From NCBI GenBank assembly GCA_015680685.1, contig MNCI01002794.1:49614-113613 (forward strand): a stretch of DNA of 64,000 bases, read 5' to 3'. A program made the translations under genes and the position numbers. Below the pieces are notes generated by a model. The model had not been told where the DNA came from. It saw only the letters and a list, made by a program, of their open reading frames with translations, and did no database searches. Positions within the stretch are counted from its first letter, which is position 1. Every line of letters begins with the position of its first letter. Positions 33,409 through 45,016 of the stretch are shown here, one piece after another. The stretch comes from Gnetum montanum. Lineage: Eukaryota; Streptophyta; Gnetopsida; Gnetales; Gnetaceae.

Positions 33409-36346
33409 AATGAAATCATATAGACTTAATGTTGTATTTTTTGTTTTAAAGCCTATTTAACTTGCGTAAGTGCATCTAGAAAGTCTTGTCCACCATCTAG
33501 TTGCTTGGCTATTTTTACCTCCATATGTCCTAAGAGACATATTTCACAAGGAGGAGGCGACTTGATTGTGGTGTGAGCAGTAGGCCTTTGAGATTTGGGG
33601 GTTGCTTGTTGCTCATGTATGTCTATTTTAGCTTTAAAGAATGGCTCCATGGGAACTACTAATAAGGGAGTAGGCTTGGGAGGTCTAGTGCAGTGTGTTC
33701 TTTAGCCATGTTGTTAGCTAGACGTTCATCATGCCTTTTCAGGAAAGAGGTTTATGATGCAGTTCCAATCACCGAAGCTTGAGTAGATGGAGGATTTGTA
33801 CTTTGTGGAACTCTTACCACAAAAGGTTCTTGGGTTGTTCTTATAGTGTCATGCGGGGCTCTAACTACAAAAGGTGTCAAAGGTGCTTGAGACGGTACCT
33901 TGATCACAAAGGGGGCCTGTGGCCTTGTTGTCATCGAAGTCTTAGTGCCACGAGAGGGTACTCAGACTACAAATGTTTCCTACATTACCTCTACATTGTC
34001 TTCAATTCTAGTAACATTAATAGTGTATCCTACGTTGCTCACATATAATGGGTCTTTGTAAACATTCATGGATTGGTTCTTTAGCTAGACAGGATTATTG
34101 TCATCAAAGACTAACTTGCGGCCAATCATGTGTTGAATATCATCTTTCAGTGCAAGACAATAATCCATGTCATGACCATGCAACTAATGATAGTTGTAGA
34201 ATCAGTCTAGTCTAAAATTCTTAGGCATCGGTGGCTCATTAGACATAGTTATAGAGGGGTCCCAAAGGATCTCACAGTACCTTTCTTGACTTTTATGGGC
34301 ATCCTCCGACATTTTTTTATGTTGAATATGCTCGACGCTAAATAGTTGATCCAACAGCTTTGATGGATTAAGGGGCAGAGGGGTGTATTTCGAGCGATCC
34401 TTGAACTCAAAGTTTGATCTTGGTGGAGCTTGTCCTATGGCTGTTGATGATGTAGGTTGGTTGGTTCCCACATTTCTAGAGCCTAACTCTTTGTTAGTAG
34501 TGGCTAGGGCTTTAGGTGCCTTGGTTGCTTGCTTGTTTTTTATAGGCTTGGCATTAGCAGCCATGGTTGCCACTATGGTTATTGTGGCATTTCCCTTTTC
34601 TTTATCCTTTCTTACATGTGTGTTTTTATAGGCTACATAAGTTGGGTCTTTACTAGCTTCTACTGCATCTTGTATGCTTTTTGTTTGGGAAAAAGCTTGA
34701 CTAAGGGAGTGAGGAGCTAAGTAATATAGCTTGGATTTGATAAAATCATTCATTACACCTTTAAAGATAGCTAGAAAGTGGATTTTAGCAATAGGCTCAT
34801 GAATTTCATTTAGAGAAGTGCTTCATCATTGTATAAATTTCTGCATAGGTTCGAGTGCTTCTTACTTAATGCTCATAAGTTGGTCCAAAGTGGCCTCTGG
34901 CTTCAAGTTGTACTTGACACAAATCACAAATTGGCTTAGCAATTCTTCTAAAGTCAAGATGGAAGCACAAGGCAACGTGTGATACCAATCTAATACTTTT
35001 CCAGTCATAGACATGGTGAAGACCTAGATAATAGCATGTGGCCATGGCTATAGCAACAAAGATTCGAAGTGAAAGGTGACTAGGTGAGCATTCGGGTCAC
35101 CTTCCCCATTGTGCTTTGTGAATTATAGGAGTTGAATCCCAGGGGGCAACATAAGTGGAGGAATGATAGGGCTAATAGGATCATCTTGGTAAAAGTCCAT
35201 TACATGGACCACTTCAGAGTTGGCAGTTTTAAGCTGCTTAACCTCCTCAGTGAGGGTTTGGATGAGCTGGAATGCTTGATCTAGCCTTGAGGATGCTATG
35301 GAGGGTTGTGTTAATGGTGTTTTTGGTGGTGCCATTTGCATAGCTTCCAGCCCTACTAGGGATACCATTAGAGTGGCCCCTATTGGTAGTGTGGCTAAAG
35401 CAACCCACAGCCCCATAGGCGGTGCTGCCAAGGCAACTCCCATTGACGATTCTATTGAAGAAGCCCATGGCCTCATAGTCAGTTGTGCTATATGTGATTC
35501 CTGGTACATTTGTGGTTGCATATACAGTGGCATCTAAGACAATTGCATGGTAGGGAAGGAAGTTGCCGCCCATCATGTGGTTGAAGCTAGAGTTGTTGCT
35601 GGTGGTGGGACTGATGGAGGGGGGATAATGGGGATGGGGCTTGTTTGTGGCTATGACACAGGCATGGTATGGACATAAAGCAACATGGGCATGATAGAAA
35701 CTTGCTAGAAAAATTGAGTAGATTGTAGAGGAGTAATAATAGGAAAAGAAGCTGAAGGTACAAGATTATGTTGCATTGACAACATTTGGTGACATTCTAC
35801 CATCGACGAGGGTTTGGGCTACGGTAATTTCATAGCCATAGCGAATGAGGTAGAAGAATGTGATTAGTGTAGCAAGGATGCTAAGATAGACTATGAGGCT
35901 TGGACATAAGATGGGACACCAACTTTAGAATGAGACTCAAACTCCTCTTGTCCATCTTGTTGTGGCTCATCATAGTTGGACACTATGTCTTGTTCTTTTA
36001 GCCCAACCATTCGGATATGCTGATCTAGAATCCATTAGAAAGATTCGATAAGTGGTATCACCACACCATAAGTAGAAAGGAGCTCCTTTCCATTTTGGTG
36101 AATAATTTCAAAGCTACATTTTTCTTCTACTTCTTGGTGGTCCAAAAATAGACCCGCATGAACCTTTGTGCATAAAAAGTTATACTACTCTTCATCAAGT
36201 ACTGTGTGTTTGGGTGACAGGTGATGTAGTCTAAGAGATTGCCATTGTGGTTGTATTGAGCTAAGGGATTGCTTGACATCCATACCATGCTGAACGCAAT
36301 GAGCTAGTTGTAGACTTGTACTGGTTGAAGTGTTGGTAGGATTCAT
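33409..36346 (-). pseudogene. Tat-like gag (Tat-1)
   Basis: Sense start at the ATG 36346 (MNPTNTSTSTSLQLAHCVQH), 467 nt after the PBS, with only occasional stops. A Pro/Gly/Ala-rich stretch follows (35580-35250). The gag core reads GEGDPNAHLVTFHFESLLL, then KVLDWYHTLPCASILTLEEL (about 35070-34950) and VMNDFIKSKLYYLAPHSLS (34753). A Lys-rich segment and the zinc-knuckle-like FYNYHxLHGHDMDYCLALK (about 34190-34130) come next; the family has a Cys where Asn stands in FYN. The N-terminal region has no known domain. Gag builds the cytoplasmic particle. Confidence 0.8.
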
Positions 36347-36812
36347 TTTTACTGTGTCAAAAAATATGTGAGGAGAGACACTTGTAATAAATGTTTAAAT
36401 TTTAAGGTGAAATGGTTTAGTATGGGAGATGTAAAGAAAATAAGCCAAAAATGGCTAAGTATTGGAAATGCTAAAAAATGGCTATTTGTACTACTATGCT
36501 AGTCATGCTTTGTGGGACTATCACACTGGTAGGACTATCACACTAACAGGGTTGTCACACTGACAAGGCACTTAGAGCTAGGCACAGTGAAGTGTCTTGG
36601 GCTTTCCATCCTATGGGGTTCTAGGGGAACCATCAATAGGGACCAATCTACACCAACCAAAACATAGACAACTCCTACGCTGGCCTATGATATCGCTAGT
36701 ACAATGGCAAGTCCATAGGAGTGTCACATCTATGCTAACTTGCAACTAGTAACGGAGGTACAGAAAGCATGTAGGACTACCTATGGCATGTAGAAGGAAC
36801 ATGGAGGTTCAA

Positions 36813-36830
36813 GCCCTCCTTATAGTGCCA
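36813..36830 (-). promoter_or_regulatory. Primer-binding site of Tat-1, Tat type
   Basis: In sense TGGCACTATAAGGAGGGC lies five bases after the LTR end. It matches, with two changes, the TGGCGCTAGAAGGAGGG site that I recall for Tat-lineage elements. A close relative (TGGCACTAGAAGAAGGGCC) is found in Tat-3. Confidence 0.8.
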
Positions 36831-36835
36831 AAAAT

Positions 36836-38896
36836 CGTAGCGTTCGAAGAAATTGATGGCTGGAACACTAAGGGATCGTTAGGTGCATAGCCTAACCCTG
36901 AGTCCATAGGAAAGCCATGTTGAAAAAAATGGAAATGGGGCACCCTAAACGGTCTACTCAATTAGATAGGGACTTATGTGATGTACAATAACCATTTGCA
37001 AATAGAGTTTTTAGAGCATCACACACAAGAGCTAGGACAAGCAGAAACAAGACATAGACTACAACATGAGTGTACTGATGCATATTGATAGGATAATAAT
37101 TAAAAATTATGCTAACAATTTGGAATACATGTGAAAAGTAATGAAGTGCAAGCTTAGGTAAAGGAATGCACTACTCCAAGTTTGGGAAATGCATCTCTTG
37201 ATTAAATGATGTGTCAAACTAGTACTTGGTATCAGACTAGCACAACAAGGTAGTGTGGCAGTGTGGTCACAATCTCTTGGGACATGGTGAATAGTTGCTG
37301 CAAGAGACGTTGGGCCGACTAGGTTAGTAGTTGCTATATTGGGCAAGTGCAAGGTCACAGTGCTCAAATAGATGTCATGCTTGGGTTTTCAAATGCAAGA
37401 GAGAGGGAGTTGCTGAGAGAATTCTAATGATGGGATTTGCCGATCATCAACCTTCTACTCACCAATCTTCTACCAAAGCTAACTATAAAAGCCAACCCTT
37501 AAAATGCTGATTACTAGAATATTTATAGAGCTAGGGTTGACAGGAGATGCAAACTAGGTGCCACGTGGCCTAGATCCCATGTAACATGGATGTGAACACG
37601 TCATGTTGACCTATTACACTCAAAGTGTCAAGCTTAATGGTGTTATTCTCTACAAGATAGGAACAAAGACTAAGGCTTTGCCAAGATGTGACCACACTAC
37701 CCAAACTGCACATGCTAAAGTCTGAGGGACTACCATGTATCTACAAATCATGCCAAAACAAGCGCAACTAGGAGCCCATGCTCCTGGACTATGTCTTCCC
37801 CTACTTCTCAGTAGGGTTAAGCATAAAGACAATTTTGGGGATTAATAGGGGATGAAAAAATAAAACAAATTGCTGATTTTAGCCATTGGATAGATGTTGG
37901 AGTAGGCATGAAGGTCGATGCCAAATTTTGGGGACTTTTGGAGGCATTTTCTAAGTGTTATGCTGTCTACACTACCTAGCGTGACATAGCGTAGTGTAAA
38001 CACATAGAAATTTTTTTTGGTTTTGGCCTGCTACAATGTCTACATTGCATAGCATAACAGAGTGTAGCACTCTTATTTTGGTGAATTTTGCCAATACTGG
38101 AAATGCCACTCTAGAATGTAGCAAGACAGGCAACTTTAGCAACCAAAAAATGCATCTTCCATTTCAGAATAGCTTGATACCTCCTCATTTCACATGTAGA
38201 AAATTTTGATGCTAGAACCCCTATTACACTATCTACACTATGCAGCATAGCAAAGCGTAACATGAATTTTTTGATGAATTTTGATAAAACTTACCATGTT
38301 TTTCCATGACACGCTAATTACACTTCAAGGATGAAGTAGGATAGGTTGCCCCGAAAGTTGAAAAACCATCGAATGCACCTTCCATGTTTACAGACTTCTA
38401 GTTCAACCCTTAGAAACGTTTTGGTCCTTGATCCTGCACTACACGATCTATGCTATGTAGCATAGTAGGCCCAAAAGATAGAAAATCTACTAAACTATTT
38501 TGGTCATCCTGAGCATTTTTAACAACTCCTAGCTTGGCACTTGGGTGGGTTGGCAACTAGGACATGTGTCAATTTGTGCAAGCTAAAGACCATAGCAAGC
38601 TTGATGACCTGAGAGATAGAAAATTTGTTGAGTTGTTTAGTCCATCCTTAGTGCTTCATTAACTGCTTTTGGGTTGTCATTTTCACAAACTAGCCTTGGA
38701 AAGATGTGCTACGCTGGCTGTGTTGGGGAGCGTAGCAGACAGACTTAGGAAATTTTTGGATTCTAATGTGCTATGCTATCTATGCTACATAGTGTGACAC
38801 CAACATAACACCAAACTTAGAAAAATTTTTCCCAAGTTTCAACACTTAGAAAAATCTTCCATTGAACTACAGGAGCCCAAAATTAGTGGTGTTTCA
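36836..38896 (-). repeat. 5' LTR of Tat-1 (2061 bp)
   Basis: In sense it starts TGAAACACCACTAATTTTGG and ends GAACGCTACG next to the PBS. It is collinear with 19294-21386, with many single-base differences, largely C/T and G/A. TATA box at 37527-37520 in sense. The TTATT target duplication follows at 38897-38901. Confidence 0.92.
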
Positions 38897-38901
38897 TTAT
38901 T

Positions 38902-40973
38902 ATTTTTTAAAGATAACATAAATTTTAAGTAGTCTAAAATGATAACGTTTATAATATTTTTTGTTTTAAAAAGCTAGAATAATAATAATAATATTAAAAG
39001 GGAGGTATTATAAACAAAAAATATTAAAATAAAGATACAACCAAAGATATATAGTCCAATTAGAACTTATAACTTACCATTGCCTACCATGATTAATCCT
39101 ATAACTTGGAGTTTCCAAATCAAGAGTCTTACCACTAGGCTAATATATCATTATTATATTATATTATCAAAAAAAAAATAGTAGGATGTTTCAAGGCTTT
39201 ATATGCTTTTAAAAATAAATACAAGAATTTAGGATTCTAGGCTTAGAAGGTTAGAAAATGAATTTTTCAGGCATCATCTATCCTACTATTTTGTATGGAT
39301 GTGTTTTTGGGGACCTAGACTTAGTTCTAAGCTTTCGAAAGATATTATAATATTATAAAAAAATTTTCTTGATAAGGTAAAAGTGAAGATGAAAACATCT
39401 TACACAATGTCATTATGTCATTATGATTTATTACCTTTTGAAGCCGTAGCCTTGTAGCAATTCATTATATACATTGATAGTTTACATATCTCAAGGTAAG
39501 ATAAATTCTCTAAAGTAGTTTTTGAGGATTTATGAGTCTATGGATAGTATTTTTAGGGAACACAATGGTTGAGAAAATGGAATATCTCTTGGAAGGATGT
39601 GCAACAAAATACAACAGCCCAATCATATTCGCTAGCTAGTCAAGTAGAAGTTTTTAATATAGATGTGGTCTAATGTAAAAGACAAAAGATAATTATATTT
39701 AAGTCATATTGGATTTGATAAACTAGATGTATAAGCTTACTATCTCTCATCTACTATTCTAGTTAAGTATCAAAATGCTACCAACAAACTTTACTTAAGT
39801 TCTTACCATCTTGGAATTAAAAGTAGAAGATAGATTCAAGTCCACCCAAAAGAGTGTATTTGTTGGTTTTCTAGTTTTGGAGTCTTTGAAGATGAGTTAC
39901 ATGTATTTCTTTCTTATGCTGTGACTACCTATTTAATACAATGTTATAATGTTACAATAAAAAAATTTGTATAATTTATTTTTTATGCTCCCATTAGTGC
40001 TTGATCAATTTGTAGATTCTATCTTATTTTTCATGAAAATGTAATATATGTCCAAGAGATCCTATGGGTCTTCGAATGTAATAAAGCTTCAATTTAATTT
40101 CATACAATGTAAGAAAAAATCTNTTGGGTCTTCGATTGTAATAAAGCTTCAATTTAATTTCATACAATGTAAGAAAAAATCTTCCTAAGAACATTACAAC
40201 AAAAAAAGACCTTATACGGGTCTATATATTATGATTACTTTATCCTATGTAAATTATTAGATTTTTTATTTTTTATTTTTCTCTTTAGTTTTTATGTTTT
40301 TTTGTACTATATATCCAATGTACCTCTAGATAATATAACTAGGGAAAAAACCTCAAACGTACTAAATATTTTTTCCTAATAATTCATGAGCTTCCCAATT
40401 GAATTACTAGTTATATGTAGAAATAAGAATTGAACTCATGACCTCATAGCTAAAGGTACTTTAACTAGCAAGTTTTAGTGATACCTAGATCACTAAGTCC
40501 AAGATATTAGAAAATAATTTTTTGACTAATAGAAACAAATGAGAAATGTACATGATGAGATATTAGTAAACTACAATGTTGAATATATAAACTGTAAACT
40601 AGAATAGACATAGAAGGAGAATAATATAAATCACATGCCTTTGTCATGTGTGTATTATTATTATGTCATAAAAGAAGATGAAATCAATTACTTATATAGA
40701 TTAAATAGAAGAGTCATATTAGAAGAAATGAACACGTGCAACCAATAGTTGATATTACTTAGAAAACTAAAGTATACTTAATAAACTATAATAAAAGAAA
40801 ACCATAATATATAGACATCGTAAATAGTGTCATACATCATAATGGTGTATACCAACAATGCAAAGTGTTAGAGAATATAGACATGAACTAACATGTTGAG
40901 CTTGCCAGAACACATAAAATCTTTAATGTTGTGCCCAAGATTAAGATGAAGATTAATAATGTTACATTACTAT
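38902..40973. other. Old flanking DNA with weak SINE-like and LINE-like traces
   Basis: AT-rich, with no supported gene. Minus 39160-39090 resembles a tRNA-derived SINE head (TAGCCTAGTGGTAAGAC, an A-box fit). On the + strand, 39830-39960 reads VHPKECICWFSSFGVFEDEL and HVFLSY, which could be the Cys/His region at the end of a LINE ORF2; this is weak. A single N at 40123 is flanked by a duplicated 58-bp sequence. Confidence 0.45.
40065..40182. repeat. 58-bp direct duplication across a single N
   Basis: 40065-40122 and 40125-40182 (TGGGTCTTCG...AAAAAATCT) differ at one base and flank the N at 40123. This looks like two contig ends that overlap but were not merged. Confidence 0.85.
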
Positions 40974-42215
40974 CTATTACAACTAGAAAATTCAATCACT
41001 GGAAAATTGAAAGGCCTAATGCAGCAGCCTCAACTTATAATTCCTAGTGCCTCTAGAAAATGGGATCCAAGGTACCATAGATAGTCTAGTAGATCACCTA
41101 GGGACTTAGAAAATGTAAAATGAATAACCCAAATAGGAGAAATGTAGATAAAAATAAACAATAGCAAATACAAATTGCACACAAAAATGAAATCTTAAAA
41201 CTTTATTTAAATAATAAAAAATGAGTTTAGGGGATGTGTAGAAGACATGCACGTAGGAGAGCAATGGAGGATTCACTTGGATGGGGATTTAGAATCTATT
41301 GAAGTCAATGAAATCCACTCCATGATTTAGATNNNNNNNNNNNNNNNNNNNNNNNNNNNNNNNNNNNNNNNNNNNNNNNNNNNNNNNNNNNNNNNNNNNN
41401 NNNNNNNNNNNNNNNNNNNNNNNNNNNNNNNNNNNNNNNNNNNNNNNNNNNNNNNNNNNNNNNNNNNNNNNNNNNNNNNNNNNNNNNNNNNNNNNNNNNN
41501 NNNNNNNNNNNNNNNNNNNNNNNNNNNNNNNNNNNNNNNNNNTGGGGGTGGGAGGGGGGTGGAGGGGGCGTGGCGAGGGTTTACTATATATGGAAAATTC
41601 CATACTCCACTTACTATAAATAGTAATAAGGGCATATCATTTATTCTAGTTTTGTTCCACCATGCTGGGTCTTTTGGCATCCTCACTGGAGTACATGGTC
41701 AACATTGAAGTTAATGAAAAGTTAAAATGTAGTGCATGTGGCTTCTACACTGGGGGATGATGTCAAAATTGGGGGGGATGAAGAATCAATGCTAGGGAGG
41801 AAGGCTATACCCCTTCACACTAAGCATTTCTTACTTCACATCCCTCCACATAGGGGGTAGGTGAGATCTACCCCTTTATGCTAGGGGTAGATGAACTACA
41901 CCTCCCATGGATGCATTTTCAACATAGAAAGTCCTGTACCCTTCATAAAACCCATCAAATTACAATTTTTAGCATTCCAAAAGGCATTTTGACCCCCAAA
42001 GTCCAAATATAGATAGTACATGACCTTTTCCACTTTGGGGATGAGGCTTTGACCACTTATGAGGCATCTTTCAACCCAAAAAGTATGAGATACATGCGAT
42101 TGCCCATCATGGGCTACAATCTTCATGTTTTTAATGAATTTTCATCTTAGGTTTCATGGGGTGAAGGCTACATGATGAAAAATATTTGTAACATTTAAAT
42201 TTTGATTGTGTTTCA
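40974..42215 (-). repeat. 3' LTR of Tat-3 (with gap)
   Basis: In sense it starts TGAAACACAATC, like the TGAAACACC start of Tat-1, and ends near TTGTAATAG. It is collinear with 46040-47259 on both sides of the gap. It contains the palindrome TTACTATAAATAGTAA (41611-41626). The first 258 bp in sense (42215-41958) have no counterpart in the truncated 5' LTR. Confidence 0.75.
41333..41542. other. Assembly gap (210 N)
   Basis: A run of 210 Ns inside the Tat-3 3' LTR. The right side resumes in a G-rich tract (TGGGGGTGGGAGGGGGGTGG), which may be why the assembly failed here. Open frames running through the Ns are artefacts. Confidence 0.98.
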
Positions 42216-43200
42216 ACGACATCTCTTTATTGATCTGTGGAGGATTGACTTGATAGGCATTGACAAAGAATACAAAACACCCCTCTAGGTCCACCACTGA
42301 TGTTTCCTCTTTGCCCTTGATCTAGTTATGTTGAACCATGTTGAAGAGTGATTATGATGATGGAGTAAGATTATGATAAGAAAATGGTAATGAGGTCATA
42401 TGAAAATGGTCATAAAGGCTAATAATGCATTCCAAGTGTTGACACCATGGCTATAGCCTTGCACTGACATGTAGACTAAGGCTATGCACTTCATGTTTAG
42501 AAGTGAGGTTCACTCAGCAAATGCATTTAAGGAACCAACACTTTGCTCCATGATTTCTTTGGCCATTAAGATCCTCCCTCATGATTGAAGCCATTGGTCT
42601 TCACTAGCCATCTGGCTTGGTAATTTGCATCTTCATTTTTTTTCATGGGGTGAAACCTTCATTAGGTTTCTTTTCTAAGGCATAGTTTGGTCTAGTTTTC
42701 CATTGAGTGAGTTGTATTATACTTAATAGACTTGGGTTTTTCCCATTGAATGAGATGCATTACATCTGATGGACTTAATTATTTTTTCACTAAATGAGAT
42801 GTGTTACATTCAAGTGGACTTGGAGATGGAGCATGAAAAAAGGATATCATATGGTCATAAATGCATGAATGTTAGACATTGGTCAACATTGTTGCCCAAG
42901 GTATGGAAGGTCATAATTAGGCTATTGGGTTAGCCTCAAGAAGTGGTGCTAGATGGAGGGTAATGGTACAATCACTCTTGACATGGTAGGACAAACTCAC
43001 TGAATCGTGTACATTAAGGTTGATTGGTGACTTACTATCATAATGAATTGCACCCTTGCAATGGCTTTAGGTTTCAACCTACAAACAAAATTGCAAGATG
43101 ATAAAAGAACCAAGCAAATAGAGCATGTTATAACATTACAATGCATACAAGCCACATAACATGATGAAATGATGAACAACACCAGAGCTACCTAGGACAC
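42216..43200 (-). other. Polypurine tract and 3' non-coding region of Tat-3
   Basis: The first bases (sense AATAAAGAGATGTCGT) form the polypurine tract. The following block, with TTGACAAAGAATACAAAACACC on the + strand, matches 21420-21450 of Tat-1. No coding region is seen. Confidence 0.6.
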
Positions 43201-43204
43201 CAAA

Positions 43205-43290
43205 TTTGCTAGTTTAAGGCCATGGTGGGCCATGGTACTAAGTTAAGGCTTTGGTAGGCCATGTTGCTAGTTTAAGATCATAGTTGGTTG
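43205..43290. repeat. GGCC/TTTAAGG repeat array after integrase (Tat-3)
   Basis: Three units: GCTAGTTTAAGGCCATGG with TGGGCCATGG, then AAGTTAAGGCTTTGG with TAGGCCATG, then GCTAGTTTAAGATCATAG. Same place relative to integrase as 22873-23178 in Tat-1. Confidence 0.75.
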
Positions 43291-43299
43291 AGAATTTAT

Positions 43300-44440
43300 C
43301 TACATGCTCATGGATGTAATTGAGGATCACATCATCTTCCTTGATCTTATGCTTGGTCAAGTTATGGTGTTGTTGCCATTTCTACCTCTCTTGATACTAC
43401 TCAATATGGGTAAGCATCTTTACTTATTGCTCATTCACCAAGCCCAGGTCTATGACCCACAGATCCTTACTTTGCTCATCATTGATGAAGTTGATCAAGG
43501 CTACTCAGAACCATATATTAGGCTATAAGGTGTTACATTAGTTACCATATAGTAGGTTGTTTGATAGGCCCAAAGTTCATGAACAAGCCACTCATGCCAT
43601 TTGTGCTTGATATTTTTGAGGATCTTCTTGAGCAACTTGATGATGCCTTGTTGCTTGCTTTTGTTTATCCATTGGCTTGAGGGTAATAAGCCTATGAGAA
43701 AGAATGCTTCATGCCTAGGTTATAATAGGAATCCCTTATTTCTTTGCTACTAAAAAATGGTCCATTATCTATGAATATGGTCATGGGTATGCCAAAATAG
43801 GATACTATGTTATCCAAAATGAATTTATAGACTTGCTCAAATATTATCCTTCTCAAGGAAATAGCTTCAACCAACTTGGTAAAGTATTTGGTTGTGGTGA
43901 TGATGAAGTTATGTCTTGTGAAAGACAGGCATTATAGGTCTAATGATGTCCAACCTCCATCATTGAAATGGCCAAGCTATCTAAGTAGTATGAAAATCAG
44001 ACGACGGTACATGTATGAGATTGTTATGTCATTGGCACATGTCATAGGTCTTAACCTTCTATAGGTAATCACTTTCCATATAGGACCAATAGTAACATAA
44101 CCATCTAATTTTAGCAGCCATGGCTTTAGATCCTATATGTCCCCCATAAACACCCTCATGAACTTTCTCTAGGATTGTATTGGCTTTGATTTTACCTAAG
44201 CACACTAACAATACATCATCATAGGATTGTACTATTGATATAATGTGTTATCACCTACTAAGACATAATATTTTGATCATTTACATACAACATCCGTTTG
44301 AGTAGTAGTTAGGCCTTGTGAATGTTCATCATGCATAATGTAAAATTTGATATTGTCATACCTCTCCTTGGAAAGAGTAGTATGAAATATGGCCACAAAG
44401 GTATCCTTAGTGCTCTTTGTGATAGGGATAACATAGTCCA
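43300..44440 (-). pseudogene. Integrase (Tat-3)
   Basis: The zinc-finger region reads HEGVYGGHIGSKAMAAKIRW (one Cys position changed) and the core WRLDIIRPIMP (about 43950). Minus 43874-43692 is open, with FILDNIVSYFGIPMTIFIDN and a GPFF continuation, so the first two catalytic Asp residues are kept. The glutamate region is degraded (YYPQAN-like remnants at about 43650). It is homologous to 23240-24330. Frameshifts and stops inactivate it. Confidence 0.82.
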
Positions 44441-45016
44441 NTTGAATCCCATTTTTTTGAGGTCCTAATGATTCAAGATTAAGGTTGCTACATCAAATCT
44501 TTGGATTTTCTAGCAATTTAGTTTCTCACTTGAAACACCATATAGCCCAATGGAAAGCCATAACAATCGAGTTTGAGCTTCATTACATTTCTCAATCCTT
44601 AACAAAGGATCAAGCTAAAGCCTTAGAACTCAGTGTTTTGCCTACTGATGACCAAGTAGCCATAGATCTTGAGTTTCATGATGTACATGTCAACACTATT
44701 AGCCATATGCCTAAGGGCTATGAAGTAGTAATGTACTTTGATAAAGCCTCAAATGCCCATGGGGTTAGTGTCACTACCATCATAACATTCCCATTTGATA
44801 AAATATGATCCTTTACCTAGTTTTTTAAGTTTCCATGTACCAACAACATAGATTTAATTAGGGGGATGATAGTAGCTCATGACCTAGGAATCAAGTGATT
44901 AACAATCAAAGGAAATTCATAACTTCTGGTCAACCAAGTAACCAAGGTTTATCTATACAAAGCCAAACATCTATAGCCTTAATATAACTTAAGGAAGTAG
45001 TTATAATAGTTTATAN
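44441..45016. other. Segment between two single Ns, reversed relative to its neighbours
   Basis: Single Ns at 44441 and 45016 enclose 574 bp in which the pol remnant reads on the + strand, while integrase on one side and the LTR/PBS on the other read on the minus strand. Turned around, it would restore the normal RNase H to integrase order. A misoriented contig is the simplest explanation; a real micro-inversion is the alternative. Confidence 0.8.
44485..45015 (+). pseudogene. RNase H fragment of Tat-3 (reversed segment)
   Basis: The open part, 44485-44808, reads AQWKAITIEFELHYISQSLT and later YEVVMYFDKASNAHGVSV. It is homologous to WKEIVAEFDLHYIAQSST and ESILHFDGASTTQGGIAA in Tat-1 RNase H (25135-24870). 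The first catalytic Asp is in YFDKAS. The next 200 bp continue the similarity (to about 24670 of Tat-1) up to the N. Confidence 0.85.

Larger units (their letters stand above)
19294..38896 (-). mobile_element. Tat-1: large Tat-like Ty3/gypsy retrotransposon with an embedded antisense gene
   Basis: Full-length element of 19.6 kb with LTRs at 19294-21386 and 36836-38896 and a perfect 5-bp target duplication TTATT (19289-19293 and 38897-38901). Sense order on the minus strand: 5' LTR, Tat-type PBS (36830-36813), gag, protease, repeat array, a multi-exon gene in antisense (27179-31998, + strand), a repeat copy, RT, RNase H, integrase, repeat array, 3' non-coding region, polypurine tract, 3' LTR. 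All frames are decayed. The lineage is inferred from the PBS, gag zinc-knuckle spacing and RT motifs. Confidence 0.93.

Noticed and set aside
33779-35537. Several + strand frames of 60-89 codons
   Set aside because: Shadows of the Tat-1 gag on the minus strand, which carries the gag core and knuckle-like motifs.
39360-39960. Second clear LINE ORF2 end in the flanking DNA
   Set aside because: Only one weak Cys/His-like block is visible; kept as a trace, not as a gene.
41289-41686. Open frames of 104 and 119 codons
   Set aside because: Most of their length is the 210-N gap.
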